From: Caulobacter vibrioides OR37
Lineage (GTDB): Bacteria > Pseudomonadota > Alphaproteobacteria > Caulobacterales > Caulobacteraceae
Length of the DNA stretch: 52,733 nucleotides
Direction: 5' to 3'
Assembly (NCBI RefSeq): GCF_000372645.1
Contig: NZ_APMP01000031.1
Coordinates: forward strand, 1 to 52,733
Part shown: piece after piece, positions 18,846-29,698 of the stretch
Position numbering within the stretch: the stretch's first letter is position 1
How the letters are laid out: the number at the start of each line of letters is the position of its first letter
The notes under the pieces: model-generated
Told to the model about the DNA's origin: nothing
Databases searched by the model: none
The model's input: the letters and a program-made list of their open reading frames with translations, nothing else
Position numbers and translations under genes: made by a program

Positions 18846-19358
18846 TTATCGGCGCAGCAGATCGGCGCGCTCTTCCGGCGTATTGGCGCCCCGCAGGCGG
18901 GCCACCGCGCCGTCCGGAACCGACAAGGCCGTCAGACCCGCCCGGTCCACGAACCGCCGCAGCGGCCAACCGGCCTCGGCGTCGGCGGGGATCGCCCGCG
19001 CCTCCAGCACCATCGGCACGGGCAGGCCCTCGTAGTAGCCGCCGGCCGCCAGCAGCGGCGCCAGGTCGTCGGCCGCGACCATCGGCGCGTCGACCGCCAG
19101 GACCAGCAGCCGGCTCGTCCCCAGCGCCCGCGCCCCGGCCAGCACGCCGCCGACCGGCCCCGCGCCGGCCTGGTCGTCCGGGACCCAGGGCAGGCCGTGG
19201 TCGGCGCCGGCGGTGACCAGCGCCTCCGCCCCCACGGCGCGGGCGAGGGCCGCCACGCGGTCCACGGCCCGGACGCCGTCCCAGTCGAGCAAGGCCTTGT
19301 CGCGCCCCATCCGTCGGGACGCGCCGCCGCAAAGGATGATGGCGCCAAGACAACTCAT
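18846..19358 (-). CDS. mobA: Molybdenum cofactor guanylyltransferase MobA
   Basis: Transfers GMP to molybdopterin to form the MGD cofactor of DMSO-reductase-type enzymes. A 170-aa protein with the nucleotide-binding signature [20 protein letters not shown] at the N-terminus, [16 protein letters not shown], and the LAVDAPMV metal site. It is slightly shorter than E. coli MobA (about 190 aa). It converges on the flavoreductase gene with only 7 bp between the stop codons and diverges from xylR. The start is the only one that keeps the full nucleotide-binding motif. Confidence 0.88.
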   Translation of the reverse strand: MSCLGAIILCGGASRRMGRDKALLDWDGVRAVDRVAALARAVGAEALVTAGADHGLPWVPDDQAGAGPVGGVLAGARALGTSRLLVLAVDAPMVAADDLAPLLAAGGYYEGLPVPMVLEARAIPADAEAGWPLRRFVDRAGLTALSVPDGAVARLRGANTPEERADLLRR

Positions 19359-19446
19359 GCCCGAAGCTTAGCAGGATTTCCCGCCGCTCTTCCAAGCGCC
19401 GCCCGAAGCGGTCTAGTCTTCGGCCCCGCGAAGGGACCAAACAAGA

Positions 19447-20502
19447 ATGAGCCAGCCTGCCGAGCGCCAGCGTCGCCGCACCACCCAAAGCGCCACGATC
19501 CGTGACGTGGCCGCGCGGGCGGGCGTGTCGCCGATGACGGTCTCGCGGGTGATCAACCGGGAAAGCACCGTCAAGGAAGAGACGCGGGCCCTGGTCGAGA
19601 AGGCGATCGCCGAGCTGAACTACGCGCCCAACCCGGCGGCCCGCAGCCTGGCCGGCAGCGCGCCCTTCCGCATCGGCCTGCTCTACGACAACCCCTCCAC
19701 CGGCTATCTGTCGGAGTTTCTCGTCGGGGCCCTGGACGAGAGCAGCCGCACCGGCGCCCAGATCGTCATCGAGAAGTGCGCCGAGCCCGAACTGGCGGGC
19801 GCCACCCTGACCCGTCTGCTGAAGACCGGCGTCGATGGCGTGATCCTGCCGCCGCCGCTGTGCGAGTCGCCGCAGGTGCTGGCCGAGGTGAAGGCCGCCG
19901 GCGCCGCCGCCGTGGCCGTCGCGCCGGGCATGGCCAGCGCCGACATGGCCACGATCCGCATCGACAACGAAACCGCCGCCTTCGAGCTGACCCAGCACCT
20001 GGTCGGTCTGGGCCACCGCCGGTTCGGCTTCATCAAGGGCCACCCTAACCAGACCGTCAGCCAGCAGCGCCTGGACGGCTTCATGTCGGCGCTGAAGGTC
20101 GCCGGCGTGCCAATGGAGGATATCCGGGTCGAGCAAGGCTATTTCACCTATCGCTCGGGCCTGGAGGCGGCCGAGCGGCTGCTGTCGGCCGACTCGCGCC
20201 CCACGGCCGTCTTCGCCGCCAATGACGACATGGCCGCCGCCGCCGCGGGCCTGGCTCATCGCCTGGGCCTGGACGTGCCGGGCGACATCTCGATCGTCGG
20301 CTTCGACGACACCTCGATCGCCGACAACATCTGGCCAGCCCTGACCACGGTCCACCAACCGATCGCCGCCATGGCCCGCGCGGCCGTCGATCTGGCGCTG
20401 GAGGAGATCCGGCGCCATCGCGACGGCGGCGGCGAGCCTCGCCAGCTGATGCATCCGCACACGCTGATCGTGCGGGATTCCTCGGGACCGGTTCCGGAAT
20501 AG
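19447..20502 (+). CDS. xylR: LacI-family repressor XylR
   Basis: A 351-aa transcription factor. The helix-turn-helix TIRDVAARAGVSPMTVSRV (residues 17-35) and hinge helix (NPAARSLAG) precede a periplasmic-binding-protein-like sensor domain (DNETAAFELTQHLVGLGHRR, FDDTSIADNIWPALTTVHQP). It lies directly upstream of xylX on the same strand, and a matching operator sits between them, so it very likely represses the xyl operon in the absence of xylose. AAGGGA precedes the ATG. In C. crescentus, as I recall it, xylR is not next to the xyl operon, so the linkage here is a local difference. Confidence 0.88.
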   Translation: MSQPAERQRRRTTQSATIRDVAARAGVSPMTVSRVINRESTVKEETRALVEKAIAELNYAPNPAARSLAGSAPFRIGLLYDNPSTGYLSEFLVGALDESSRTGAQIVIEKCAEPELAGATLTRLLKTGVDGVILPPPLCESPQVLAEVKAAGAAAVAVAPGMASADMATIRIDNETAAFELTQHLVGLGHRRFGFIKGHPNQTVSQQRLDGFMSALKVAGVPMEDIRVEQGYFTYRSGLEAAERLLSADSRPTAVFAANDDMAAAAAGLAHRLGLDVPGDISIVGFDDTSIADNIWPALTTVHQPIAAMARAAVDLALEEIRRHRDGGGEPRQLMHPHTLIVRDSSGPVPE

Positions 20503-20594
20503 ACCGCCTCTCCCGGCGCGAGAAGCCGGCCCCGCCGCGAAGCGTTGGGCGGATCGGCTCAAATTGGTCTGACAACGCGCTTGCCGTCTCCGCA

Positions 20595-20608
20595 TGTTAG
20601 CGCTACCA
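20595..20608 (+). promoter_or_regulatory. XylR operator of the xylX promoter
   Basis: TGTTAGCGCTACCA is an imperfect palindrome around GCGC and is the same as the operator I remember from the C. crescentus xylX promoter. It ends 72 nt before xylX. A likely -35-like CTGACA lies at 20569-20574 within TTGGTCTGACAAC, so the operator would cover the -10 and start-site region. Confidence 0.8.
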
Positions 20609-20680
20609 AGCATTTGACGAACGAGCGCCGCCGGCCGTATCCGGCAGCCTTCAGACGCTCGACAAAGGGGAGACGACGCC

Positions 20681-21835
20681 ATGGGCGTGAGCGAATTCCT
20701 GCCGGAAGATTGGAAAACCGCGACCTTGCTGGGTCGCATCGACTTTGGCGAAGGCCCGACGCCGGTTCTGGTGCGCGGCGGCCGCGTCGAGGACGTCTCC
20801 AAGATCGCTCCCACCGTCGCCGACCTGATGAACGCCTATGGCGCCGGCGCCGAAATCCCGCGCGGCGAGGACAAGGGCCCGCTGGAAGCCCTGGATCTAC
20901 GCCCGGTCTGGGAAGACCCCGACGGCGCCGCGCCCGTGAAGCTGCTGGCCCCCGTCGACCTGCAGTGCCTGAAGGCCGCCGGCGTGACCTTCGCCGTCTC
21001 CACCCTGGAACGGGTCATCGAGGAGCGCGCGCGGGGCGACGCCGCCGCCGCCCTGCAGATCCGCGAACAGCTGTCGGCCAGCATGGGCGGCGACCTGAAG
21101 AGCGTGAACCCGGGCTCGGAGGGCGCGGCGCGCCTGAAGCAGACCCTGATCAACGACGGCCTGTGGTCGCAGTATCTGGAGGTCGCCATCGGCCCCGACG
21201 CCGAGATCTTCACCAAGGGCCCGACCCTGTCGTCGATGGGCTGGGGCGATCATGTCGGCGTCCGCGCCGACAGCTCTTGGAACAATCCGGAGCCCGAAAT
21301 CGTCCTGCTGTGCGACGGCGCCGGCCAGATCCGGGGCGCGTCGCTGGGCAACGACGTCAATCTGCGCGACTTCGAGGGCCGCTCGGCCCTGCTGCTCAGC
21401 AAGGCCAAGGACAACAACGCCAGCTGCGCCATCGGCCCGTTCTTCCGCCTGTTCGACGACGGTTTCAGCCTCGACGACGTGCGCTCGGCCGAGGTCGAGC
21501 TGAAGATCACCGGCCGCGACAACTTCGTGCTCGACGGCAGGTCGAACATGAGCCTGATCAGCCGCGACCCCGCCGTGCTGGCCGGCCAGGCCCACGGCAA
21601 GCAGCACCAGTATCCGGACGGCTTCGTCCTGTTCCTGGGCACCATGTTCGCGCCGATCCAGGACCGCGACGCGCCCGGCCAGGGCTTCACGCACAAGGTC
21701 GGCGACCGCGTCCGCGTCTCGACGCCGAAGCTGGGCGTGCTCGAGAACGAGGTCACCACCTGCGACCAGGCCAAGCCCTGGACCTTCGGCATCTCGGCCC
21801 TGATCCGCAATCTGGCCGGCCGCGGTCTGCTCTGA
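20681..21835 (+). CDS. xylX: 2-keto-3-deoxy-D-xylonate dehydratase XylX
   Basis: Third enzyme of the Weimberg oxidative xylose pathway: converts 2-keto-3-deoxy-xylonate to alpha-ketoglutarate semialdehyde. A 384-aa protein of the fumarylacetoacetate hydrolase superfamily. The metal-binding core is seen in WNNPEPEIVLLCDGAG, GNDVNLRDFEGRSALLL and KAKDNNASCAIGPFF. AAAGGGGAG precedes the ATG. The sequence agrees closely with the C. crescentus protein as I remember it. It is the first gene of the xyl operon; only 46 bp separate it from xylB. Confidence 0.95.
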   Translation: MGVSEFLPEDWKTATLLGRIDFGEGPTPVLVRGGRVEDVSKIAPTVADLMNAYGAGAEIPRGEDKGPLEALDLRPVWEDPDGAAPVKLLAPVDLQCLKAAGVTFAVSTLERVIEERARGDAAAALQIREQLSASMGGDLKSVNPGSEGAARLKQTLINDGLWSQYLEVAIGPDAEIFTKGPTLSSMGWGDHVGVRADSSWNNPEPEIVLLCDGAGQIRGASLGNDVNLRDFEGRSALLLSKAKDNNASCAIGPFFRLFDDGFSLDDVRSAEVELKITGRDNFVLDGRSNMSLISRDPAVLAGQAHGKQHQYPDGFVLFLGTMFAPIQDRDAPGQGFTHKVGDRVRVSTPKLGVLENEVTTCDQAKPWTFGISALIRNLAGRGLL

Positions 21836-21881
21836 TCAGCGCCGCCTTGCTCCAATCCCTCTTGTCACGGTCGTAAGCAGC

Positions 21882-25363
<3,482 letters not shown>

Positions 25364-25366
<3 letters not shown>

Positions 25367-25477
25367 AGCGTAATAGCCGAAAGTGTGAGCGGTTTCGGCG
25401 GTTACCACGCTCTAAATATTTGATTTAGAGCCTTATTTTTCTGCTCGAATGATTCCATTCAAGCGGATAAGGCTCTA
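25364..25477 (+). repeat. 114-bp double-hairpin repeat, copy A
   Basis: Two adjacent stem-loops: TAGAGCG...CGCTCTA (25364-25414) and TAGAGCC...GGCTCTA (25426-25477), joined by an AT-rich linker (AAATATTTGAT). It begins with the TA of the xylD stop codon and ends with TA. Closely similar copies start at 27977, 28299 and 40311, and a divergent inverted copy at 39912. Confidence 0.9.
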
Positions 25478-25482
25478 AGGAC

Positions 25483-25516
25483 AAAAGCCCCCGGAGCGAT
25501 CCGGGGGCTTTCTTCT
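25483..25516 (+). terminator. Rho-independent terminator of the xyl operon
   Basis: An 8-bp stem GCCCCCGG/CCGGGGGC with a 6-nt loop, a preceding A-run and following TTTCTTCTT. It lies directly after the double-hairpin repeat. Confidence 0.85.
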
Positions 25517-25572
25517 TGGCCCCTGGCCTTGTCGGGCGCGGCTTGCGAGGATGCCTCCGGGAGGGTCCCGCC

Positions 25573-25986
25573 TTGCAAGATTTCGAGCCCCTTGTCGTCG
25601 CCGCGCGCCAGGCCCGGACCGCCGGCCATCCCGACCAGGCCCGCGACCTCTACGCCAAGGCCGCCGAGCGGGCTCGCGCCGCCGGCGCCGCCGCGCCGCT
25701 GGCTCATGCGCTGCGTCACATCTCGGATCTGGATCGCGAGGCCGGCCAGGCCGAGGGGGCGCTGATCGCCGCCGACGAGGCCGTCGGCCTCTATCGCGCC
25801 AGCCCGGACGCCACGCCGCTGGACCTCGCCAACGCCCTGCGGCTGTCGGCCCTGGCGCGCGAGGCCTTGGGACGCCCCGCGGTCGACCTGTGGCGCGAGG
25901 CCGGCGCGCTCTATCTGGCCGCCGACGTCGAGGCTGGCGTGGAGGAGGCCGAAAGACGACTGGGCGTCCGGCTCAGCGGCCGATGA
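25573..25986 (+). CDS. Small TPR-like protein of unknown function
   Basis: A 137-aa soluble protein built from helix pairs resembling tetratricopeptide repeats (ARTAGHPDQARDLYAKAAER, ALRHISDLDREAGQAEGALI, ALRLSALAREALGRPAVDLW). I chose the TTG start because GGGAGGG lies 7 nt upstream, whereas upstream in-frame codons run into the terminator region. No signal peptide or catalytic motif. TPR proteins bind other proteins; the partner is unknown. Confidence 0.7.
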   Translation: MQDFEPLVVAARQARTAGHPDQARDLYAKAAERARAAGAAAPLAHALRHISDLDREAGQAEGALIAADEAVGLYRASPDATPLDLANALRLSALAREALGRPAVDLWREAGALYLAADVEAGVEEAERRLGVRLSGR

Positions 25987-26026
25987 CCGGGCGTCTCGGT
26001 AAACAAGCTTGACCACTCCAAGGGGA

Positions 26027-26041
26027 TTAAGAAATCCCTAA
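26027..26041 (+). promoter_or_regulatory. CtrA-like site
   Basis: TTAAGAAATCCCTAA matches the Caulobacter CtrA full site TTAA-N7-TTAA at seven of eight defined bases. It lies in an unusually AT-rich patch (about 26020-26125), about 95 bp before the small membrane protein gene. Confidence 0.35.
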
Positions 26042-26136
26042 AAAACTTGCGGTCAATTGTAAAATTCTCTTCTCGGTTGAAACTCAAAATGAGGCTATGG
26101 TGATTGCCCTAAGGGGAATTACTTAGCGCGGACGGC

Positions 26137-26340
26137 ATGTTGTCGGTGAGCCAGGCCTTAGAGGAACGCAAGGAGTCGCCGGCCCTGGTGGTCGTGACGA
26201 CGGCGTTTCAACTCGCCCTGGTGGTGCTGGTCTGGCTGCTGGCCCTGGTTCCGGCGGCGGTGGCCGCCTTAACGATGTTCGCGATCAAGACCTTGGGCGG
26301 CGTTTTGTCCGCCTGGTCTGTCAGGCCCCGCGAAGACTGA
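26137..26340 (+). CDS. Small membrane protein, hypothetical
   Basis: A 67-aa protein with a charged N-terminus (LEERKES) and one long or two closely packed hydrophobic helices (about 18-57, VVVTTAFQLALVVLVWLLAL), then a charged tail. Codon use is typical of the genome. An AT-rich promoter-like stretch with a CtrA-like site precedes it. No homologous family is recognised. No strong ribosome site is visible, so the start is uncertain. Confidence 0.5.
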   Translation: MLSVSQALEERKESPALVVVTTAFQLALVVLVWLLALVPAAVAALTMFAIKTLGGVLSAWSVRPRED

Positions 26341-26448
26341 GGCCATTACCCGACGACGTCGCGTAAGCCGGCCCTCCTCTGCTATCGAGGAGGCGCGGGC
26401 CTGAGTCTCGCCCGCCAGCAGCGGTCGCCTGAACCACCGCTTGCGCGC

Positions 26449-26462
26449 TGATACCGGTAACA
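26449..26462 (+). promoter_or_regulatory. CCGG-centred LacI-type operator before the sugar porter
   Basis: TGATACCGGTAACA, a 14-base palindrome with one mismatch, lies 80 bp before the start codon. It has the same form as sites at 7994, 43190 and 43208. The block GGTCCGACAA follows at 26484-26493, similar to the block at 8022. Confidence 0.6.
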
Positions 26463-26542
26463 CTAAGGTCGCCGGCAACTAGAGGTCCGACAAGGACCAT
26501 AGGCATCAAAGCGGGCCACGCGGCCCAACGGGGAGGACACCT

Positions 26543-27979
26543 GTGGCTTCAGTTTCCAACGCCGGTCCCAGCGCGGGGATGAGCGCCGAGGGCGCGAAGG
26601 TCAATATGGCCTTCGTGGCCGCGATCGTCGCCGTCGCCACCATCGGCGGCTTCATGTTCGGCTACGACAGCGGCGTCATCAACGGCACCCAGACGGGCCT
26701 GAAGGCCGCCTTCAACCTGACCGAGGCCGGCGAGGGCCTCAACGTCGCCGCCATCCTGCTGGGCTGCGCGTTCGGCGCGTTCGCGGCGGGCCGCCTGGCC
26801 GACGTCTGGGGCCGCCGCACGGTGATGATCATCTCGGCCCTGCTGTTCGTGATCAGCGCCCTGGGCACCGGCGCGGCCCACACCTCGCTGGTCTTCGTGC
26901 TGTTCCGCCTGGTCGGCGGCCTGGGCGTCGGCGCCGCCTCGGTGCTGTGCCCGGTCTACATCTCGGAAGTCACCCCGGCCAATATCCGCGGCCGCCTGTC
27001 GTCCGTGCAGCAGATCATGATCATCATCGGTCTGACCGGCGCCTTCCTGGCCAACTACGCCCTGGCCCACACCGCCGGCAGCTCGACCGCGACCTTCTGG
27101 CTGGGCCTGCCGGCCTGGCGCTGGATGTTCTGGATGCAGGTCATCCCGGCCGGCGTCTTCTTCCTCTGCCTGCTGGGCATCCCCGAGAGCCCCCGCTACC
27201 TGGTCGCCAAGGGCCAGGACGCCAAGGCCGAGGCGATCCTGTCGCGCCTGTTCGGCGAAGGCCAAGGCGCCAAGAAGGTCGCGGAAATCCGCGCCTCGCT
27301 GGCGGCCGACCACCAGCCCAAGTTCTCGGACCTGCTGGACCCGGTGACCAAGAAACTGCGCGTCATCCTCTGGGCCGGCCTGGTCCTGGCCGTGTTCCAG
27401 CAGCTGGTCGGCATCAACATCGTCTTCTACTACGGCTCGGTGCTGTGGCAGTCGGTGGGCTTCACCGAGGACGACAGCCTGAAGATCAACATCCTGTCGG
27501 GCTCGCTGTCGATCCTGGCCTGCCTGGCCACCATCGCCCTGATCGACAGGATCGGCCGCAAGCCGCTGCTGCTGATCGGCTCGGCCGGCATGGCCGTGAC
27601 CCTGGGCGTGATGACCTGGTGCTTCTCGACCGCCACCGTGGTCAACGGCGCCCTGCACCTGGATCCCAGCGTCGGCCCGATCGCCTTGGTCGCCGCCAAC
27701 CTCTACGTGATCTTCTTCAACCTCTCCTGGGGCCCGGTCATGTGGGTGATGTTGGGCGAGATGTTCCCCAACCAGATGCGCGGCTCGGCCCTGGCCGTCT
27801 GCGGCTTCGCCCAATGGATCGCCAACTTCGCGATCTCGTTCAGCTTCCCGATCATGAAGAAGGCCAGCCTGCCGGCGACCTACGGCTTCTACGCCGTCTG
27901 CGCCGTGGTCTCCTACTTCCTGGTTCAGAAGCTGATCCACGAGACCCGCGGCCGCGAGCTCGAGGCAATGGAAGGTTAG
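26543..27979 (+). CDS. MFS sugar porter (XylE/GalP-like sugar:proton symporter)
   Basis: A 478-aa inner-membrane transporter of the sugar porter family with twelve predicted helices. Family signatures: GYDSGVINGTQ in helix 1, GRLADVWGRR in loop 2-3, PESPRYLVAKGQ before the central loop, QQLVGINIVFYYGSVLW in helix 7, DRIGRKPLLLIG, and HETRGRELE at the end. Start GTG with GGGGAGGA 6 nt upstream. Its place after the xyl operon suggests xylose or another plant sugar, but its promoter carries the CCGG operator rather than the XylR site, so glucose or an oligosaccharide product is also possible. Confidence 0.92.
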   Translation: MASVSNAGPSAGMSAEGAKVNMAFVAAIVAVATIGGFMFGYDSGVINGTQTGLKAAFNLTEAGEGLNVAAILLGCAFGAFAAGRLADVWGRRTVMIISALLFVISALGTGAAHTSLVFVLFRLVGGLGVGAASVLCPVYISEVTPANIRGRLSSVQQIMIIIGLTGAFLANYALAHTAGSSTATFWLGLPAWRWMFWMQVIPAGVFFLCLLGIPESPRYLVAKGQDAKAEAILSRLFGEGQGAKKVAEIRASLAADHQPKFSDLLDPVTKKLRVILWAGLVLAVFQQLVGINIVFYYGSVLWQSVGFTEDDSLKINILSGSLSILACLATIALIDRIGRKPLLLIGSAGMAVTLGVMTWCFSTATVVNGALHLDPSVGPIALVAANLYVIFFNLSWGPVMWVMLGEMFPNQMRGSALAVCGFAQWIANFAISFSFPIMKKASLPATYGFYAVCAVVSYFLVQKLIHETRGRELEAMEG

Positions 27980-28090
27980 AGCGTGATAGCCGAAAGTGTA
28001 AGCGGTTTCGGCGGTTATCACGCTCTAAATGTTTGATTTAGAGCCTTATTTTTCCGCTCGAATGATTCCATTCGAGCGGATAAGGCTCTA
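27977..28090 (+). repeat. 114-bp double-hairpin repeat, copy B
   Basis: Nearly identical to copy A (linker AAATGTTTGATT). Its first bases TAG are the stop codon of the sugar porter; it ends GGCTCTA. Both internal stems are better paired than in copy A. Confidence 0.9.
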
Positions 28091-28133
28091 GGCGCGTCGG
28101 TTCCTCCCCGCATCGCGGGGGAGCATCTTGGTC

Positions 28134-28174
28134 AAAAAGCGCCCGGAGGCCTCGGCTTCCGGGCGCTTTCTTTT
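28134..28174 (+). terminator. Rho-independent terminator after the sugar porter
   Basis: A 12-13-bp stem (AAAGCGCCCGGA with TCCGGGCGCTTT) and a following T-rich run TTTCTTTT. Confidence 0.85.
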
Positions 28175-28298
28175 GCGCGGACACCTGAATGACACCGCCG
28201 GACCAACCTGGCCCGAGCCCGACAAACACGTCCGCGTCCGGAAGCCCCCCGCCCGCCAGTCGGCGCGGCTTCGAAACTTCCGATACCGGGCCCTGGAC

Positions 28299-28412
28299 TA
28301 GAGCGTGACAGCCGAAAGGGTAAGCGGTTTCAGCGGTTATCACGCTCTAAATGTTTGATTTATAGCCTTATTTTTTCGCTCGAATGATTCTATTCGAGCG
28401 GATAAGGGTCGA
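28299..28412 (+). repeat. 114-bp double-hairpin repeat, copy C (degenerate right end)
   Basis: Left hairpin intact, but the right arm ends AAGGGTCGA instead of AAGGCTCTA, so this copy is decaying. No recognised gene ends at its left TAG, although an unassigned 42-codon frame (28173-28301, TTG start) does. The rest of the 28.09-28.43 kb gap holds only copy B's end, a terminator and this copy. Confidence 0.8.
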
Positions 28413-28435
28413 GGGTCGAGGCCTCTAAAGACGCC

Positions 28436-28660
28436 TCAGCCCAGCAGATGGCGCATGGTCTGGGCGACCACCTGGGTCAGGGCGGCGCGGTTGGCCGCCG
28501 GCGCGTCGGCCTCGTGGACCAGCAGGCCTTCGAAGAGCAGGCCCACCACGTCGCTGCGGGCCTGGAGCTCGGCCTCGCTCCATTCCGGCCTGCGATTGGT
28601 TTCGAGCATCGTCTTGGCTCGGACGACCGCTTCCTCGACCGCCGCGTGTTGGAATTGCAT
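28436..28660 (-). CDS. Truncated TetR-like protein fused to a duplicated acrA leader
   Basis: A 74-aa reading frame. Residues from about 14 on align with the last 61 residues of the neighbouring TetR repressor (about 34 identities counted by eye, e.g. NRRPEWSEAELQARSDVVGL against NRHPDWSESEFQARCEVVGL). It is therefore a ligand-binding-domain fragment without a DNA-binding domain. The first codons (MQFQ-AAV) and the upstream region instead match the start and leader of acrA, including a TipR-type operator. It is thus a chimera from an inverted duplication, facing away from tipR. It could be a decaying remnant or a small dimerisation partner of TipR; neither is shown. Confidence 0.6.
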   Translation of the reverse strand: MQFQHAAVEEAVVRAKTMLETNRRPEWSEAELQARSDVVGLLFEGLLVHEADAPAANRAALTQVVAQTMRHLLG

Positions 28661-28715
28661 GAGTCACACCCGAAATAGGGGGCGTCGCCCTTGACGTCGC
28701 CCCTTCGATGCCCGA

Positions 28716-28741
28716 AATGAGAATGAACGTTCATTCTCATT
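28716..28741. promoter_or_regulatory. TipR operator between tipR and the truncated TetR frame
   Basis: A perfect 26-bp palindrome with the inner half-site GAGAATGAAC. The same 20-bp core recurs before acrA at 29611. TetR-family repressors bind such palindromes, so tipR is probably autoregulated and the divergent fragment is under the same control. Confidence 0.8.
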
Positions 28742-28848
28742 GGGCTGGACTTAGGCCCCGGTTTATCGCAAGTCAAGTCGTCCTCGCGTCCGGTTCGCCG
28801 CCTACACGGAATCTTCATGCCGCGCTTCGTCCCTACCGGGATTTTCCA

Positions 28849-29457
28849 ATGACCGACGAGATCGCTCCGGAAACGCCGGCGGGCCGTCCCTCGCCGGAAT
28901 CGCGTCGCCAGCAGATCCTGGACGCCGCCTGCGACCAGGTGCGCCAGCGCGGGTTCCACGGCGCCAGCATGGCCGACATCGCCAAGGCCGCCGGCCTCAG
29001 CGTCGGCCAGATCTACCGCTACTTCGAGAACAAGGAAGCGATCATCGCCGCCATCGTCGCCCAGGACCTGGCCGAGATGCGCGACAAGTTCGCCGAAATG
29101 GAAAGCCAGCCGGGCACCCTGCTGGACGCGCTGGACGACCACCTGCCCGACGCCCTCGACAAGTGCCTGGACCCCGGCCGCGCCGCCCTGGCGCTGGAAG
29201 TGCTGGCCGAGGCCGCGCGCAATCCGAAGGTCGCCGCCATCGTCCGCGCCGCCGACGCCCAGGAACGCGCCCTGGCCAAGACCATGATGGAGCGCAATCG
29301 CCATCCCGACTGGAGCGAGTCCGAGTTCCAGGCCCGCTGCGAGGTGGTGGGACTGGTCTTCGACGGCCTCTTGATGCGCGGCATCAACCACCCGGACATC
29401 GACCGCCCGGCGGTCACCCAGGTGCTGCGCGCGACCATGCGCTATCTGCTGAGCTGA
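28849..29457 (+). CDS. tipR: TetR-family repressor of the efflux operon (TipR-like)
   Basis: A 202-aa repressor. The N-terminal helix-turn-helix is QQILDAACDQVRQRG followed by MADIAKAAGLSVGQIYRYF; the C-terminal domain would bind an inducing drug. I chose the ATG giving MTDEIAPETP, which places the HTH at the usual distance from the N-terminus; the longer frame would run across the operator. The operator is upstream of both this gene and acrA. In C. crescentus the homologous TipR represses acrAB-nodT and is relieved by inducers such as nalidixic acid. Confidence 0.85.
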   Translation: MTDEIAPETPAGRPSPESRRQQILDAACDQVRQRGFHGASMADIAKAAGLSVGQIYRYFENKEAIIAAIVAQDLAEMRDKFAEMESQPGTLLDALDDHLPDALDKCLDPGRAALALEVLAEAARNPKVAAIVRAADAQERALAKTMMERNRHPDWSESEFQARCEVVGLVFDGLLMRGINHPDIDRPAVTQVLRATMRYLLS

Positions 29458-29609
29458 AAACGCCCGGTCCGAAGCGGGACTTTCGACACGCCGTTTTCAC
29501 CAAATGCCGGTTGAAATGCGCGGGCGGGATGACATTTCCGTAAGGTCAGCGAAAACCGGTCGCGACGGAGGTTGACTCCGATCAGCGCCGTACCTATGTG
29601 CAGCCGACT

Positions 29610-29631
29610 TGAGAATGAACGTTCATTCTCA
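29610..29631 (+). promoter_or_regulatory. TipR operator of acrA
   Basis: A perfect 22-bp palindrome with core half-site GAGAATGAAC, 67 bp before acrA. It matches the operator upstream of tipR. Confidence 0.82.
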
Positions 29632-29698
29632 CTTTGTTTATCATGCTGGACGCGTCAAGGGTAACAGCCCGCGCGGCCGCCGCATTCCGGGGTCAAAC

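Noticed and set aside
28191..28310. A 39-codon ATG frame rich in proline, and a 42-codon TTG frame ending at repeat copy C
   Set aside because: No ribosome site and no recognisable protein features. The second is mentioned only because its stop coincides with the repeat border.
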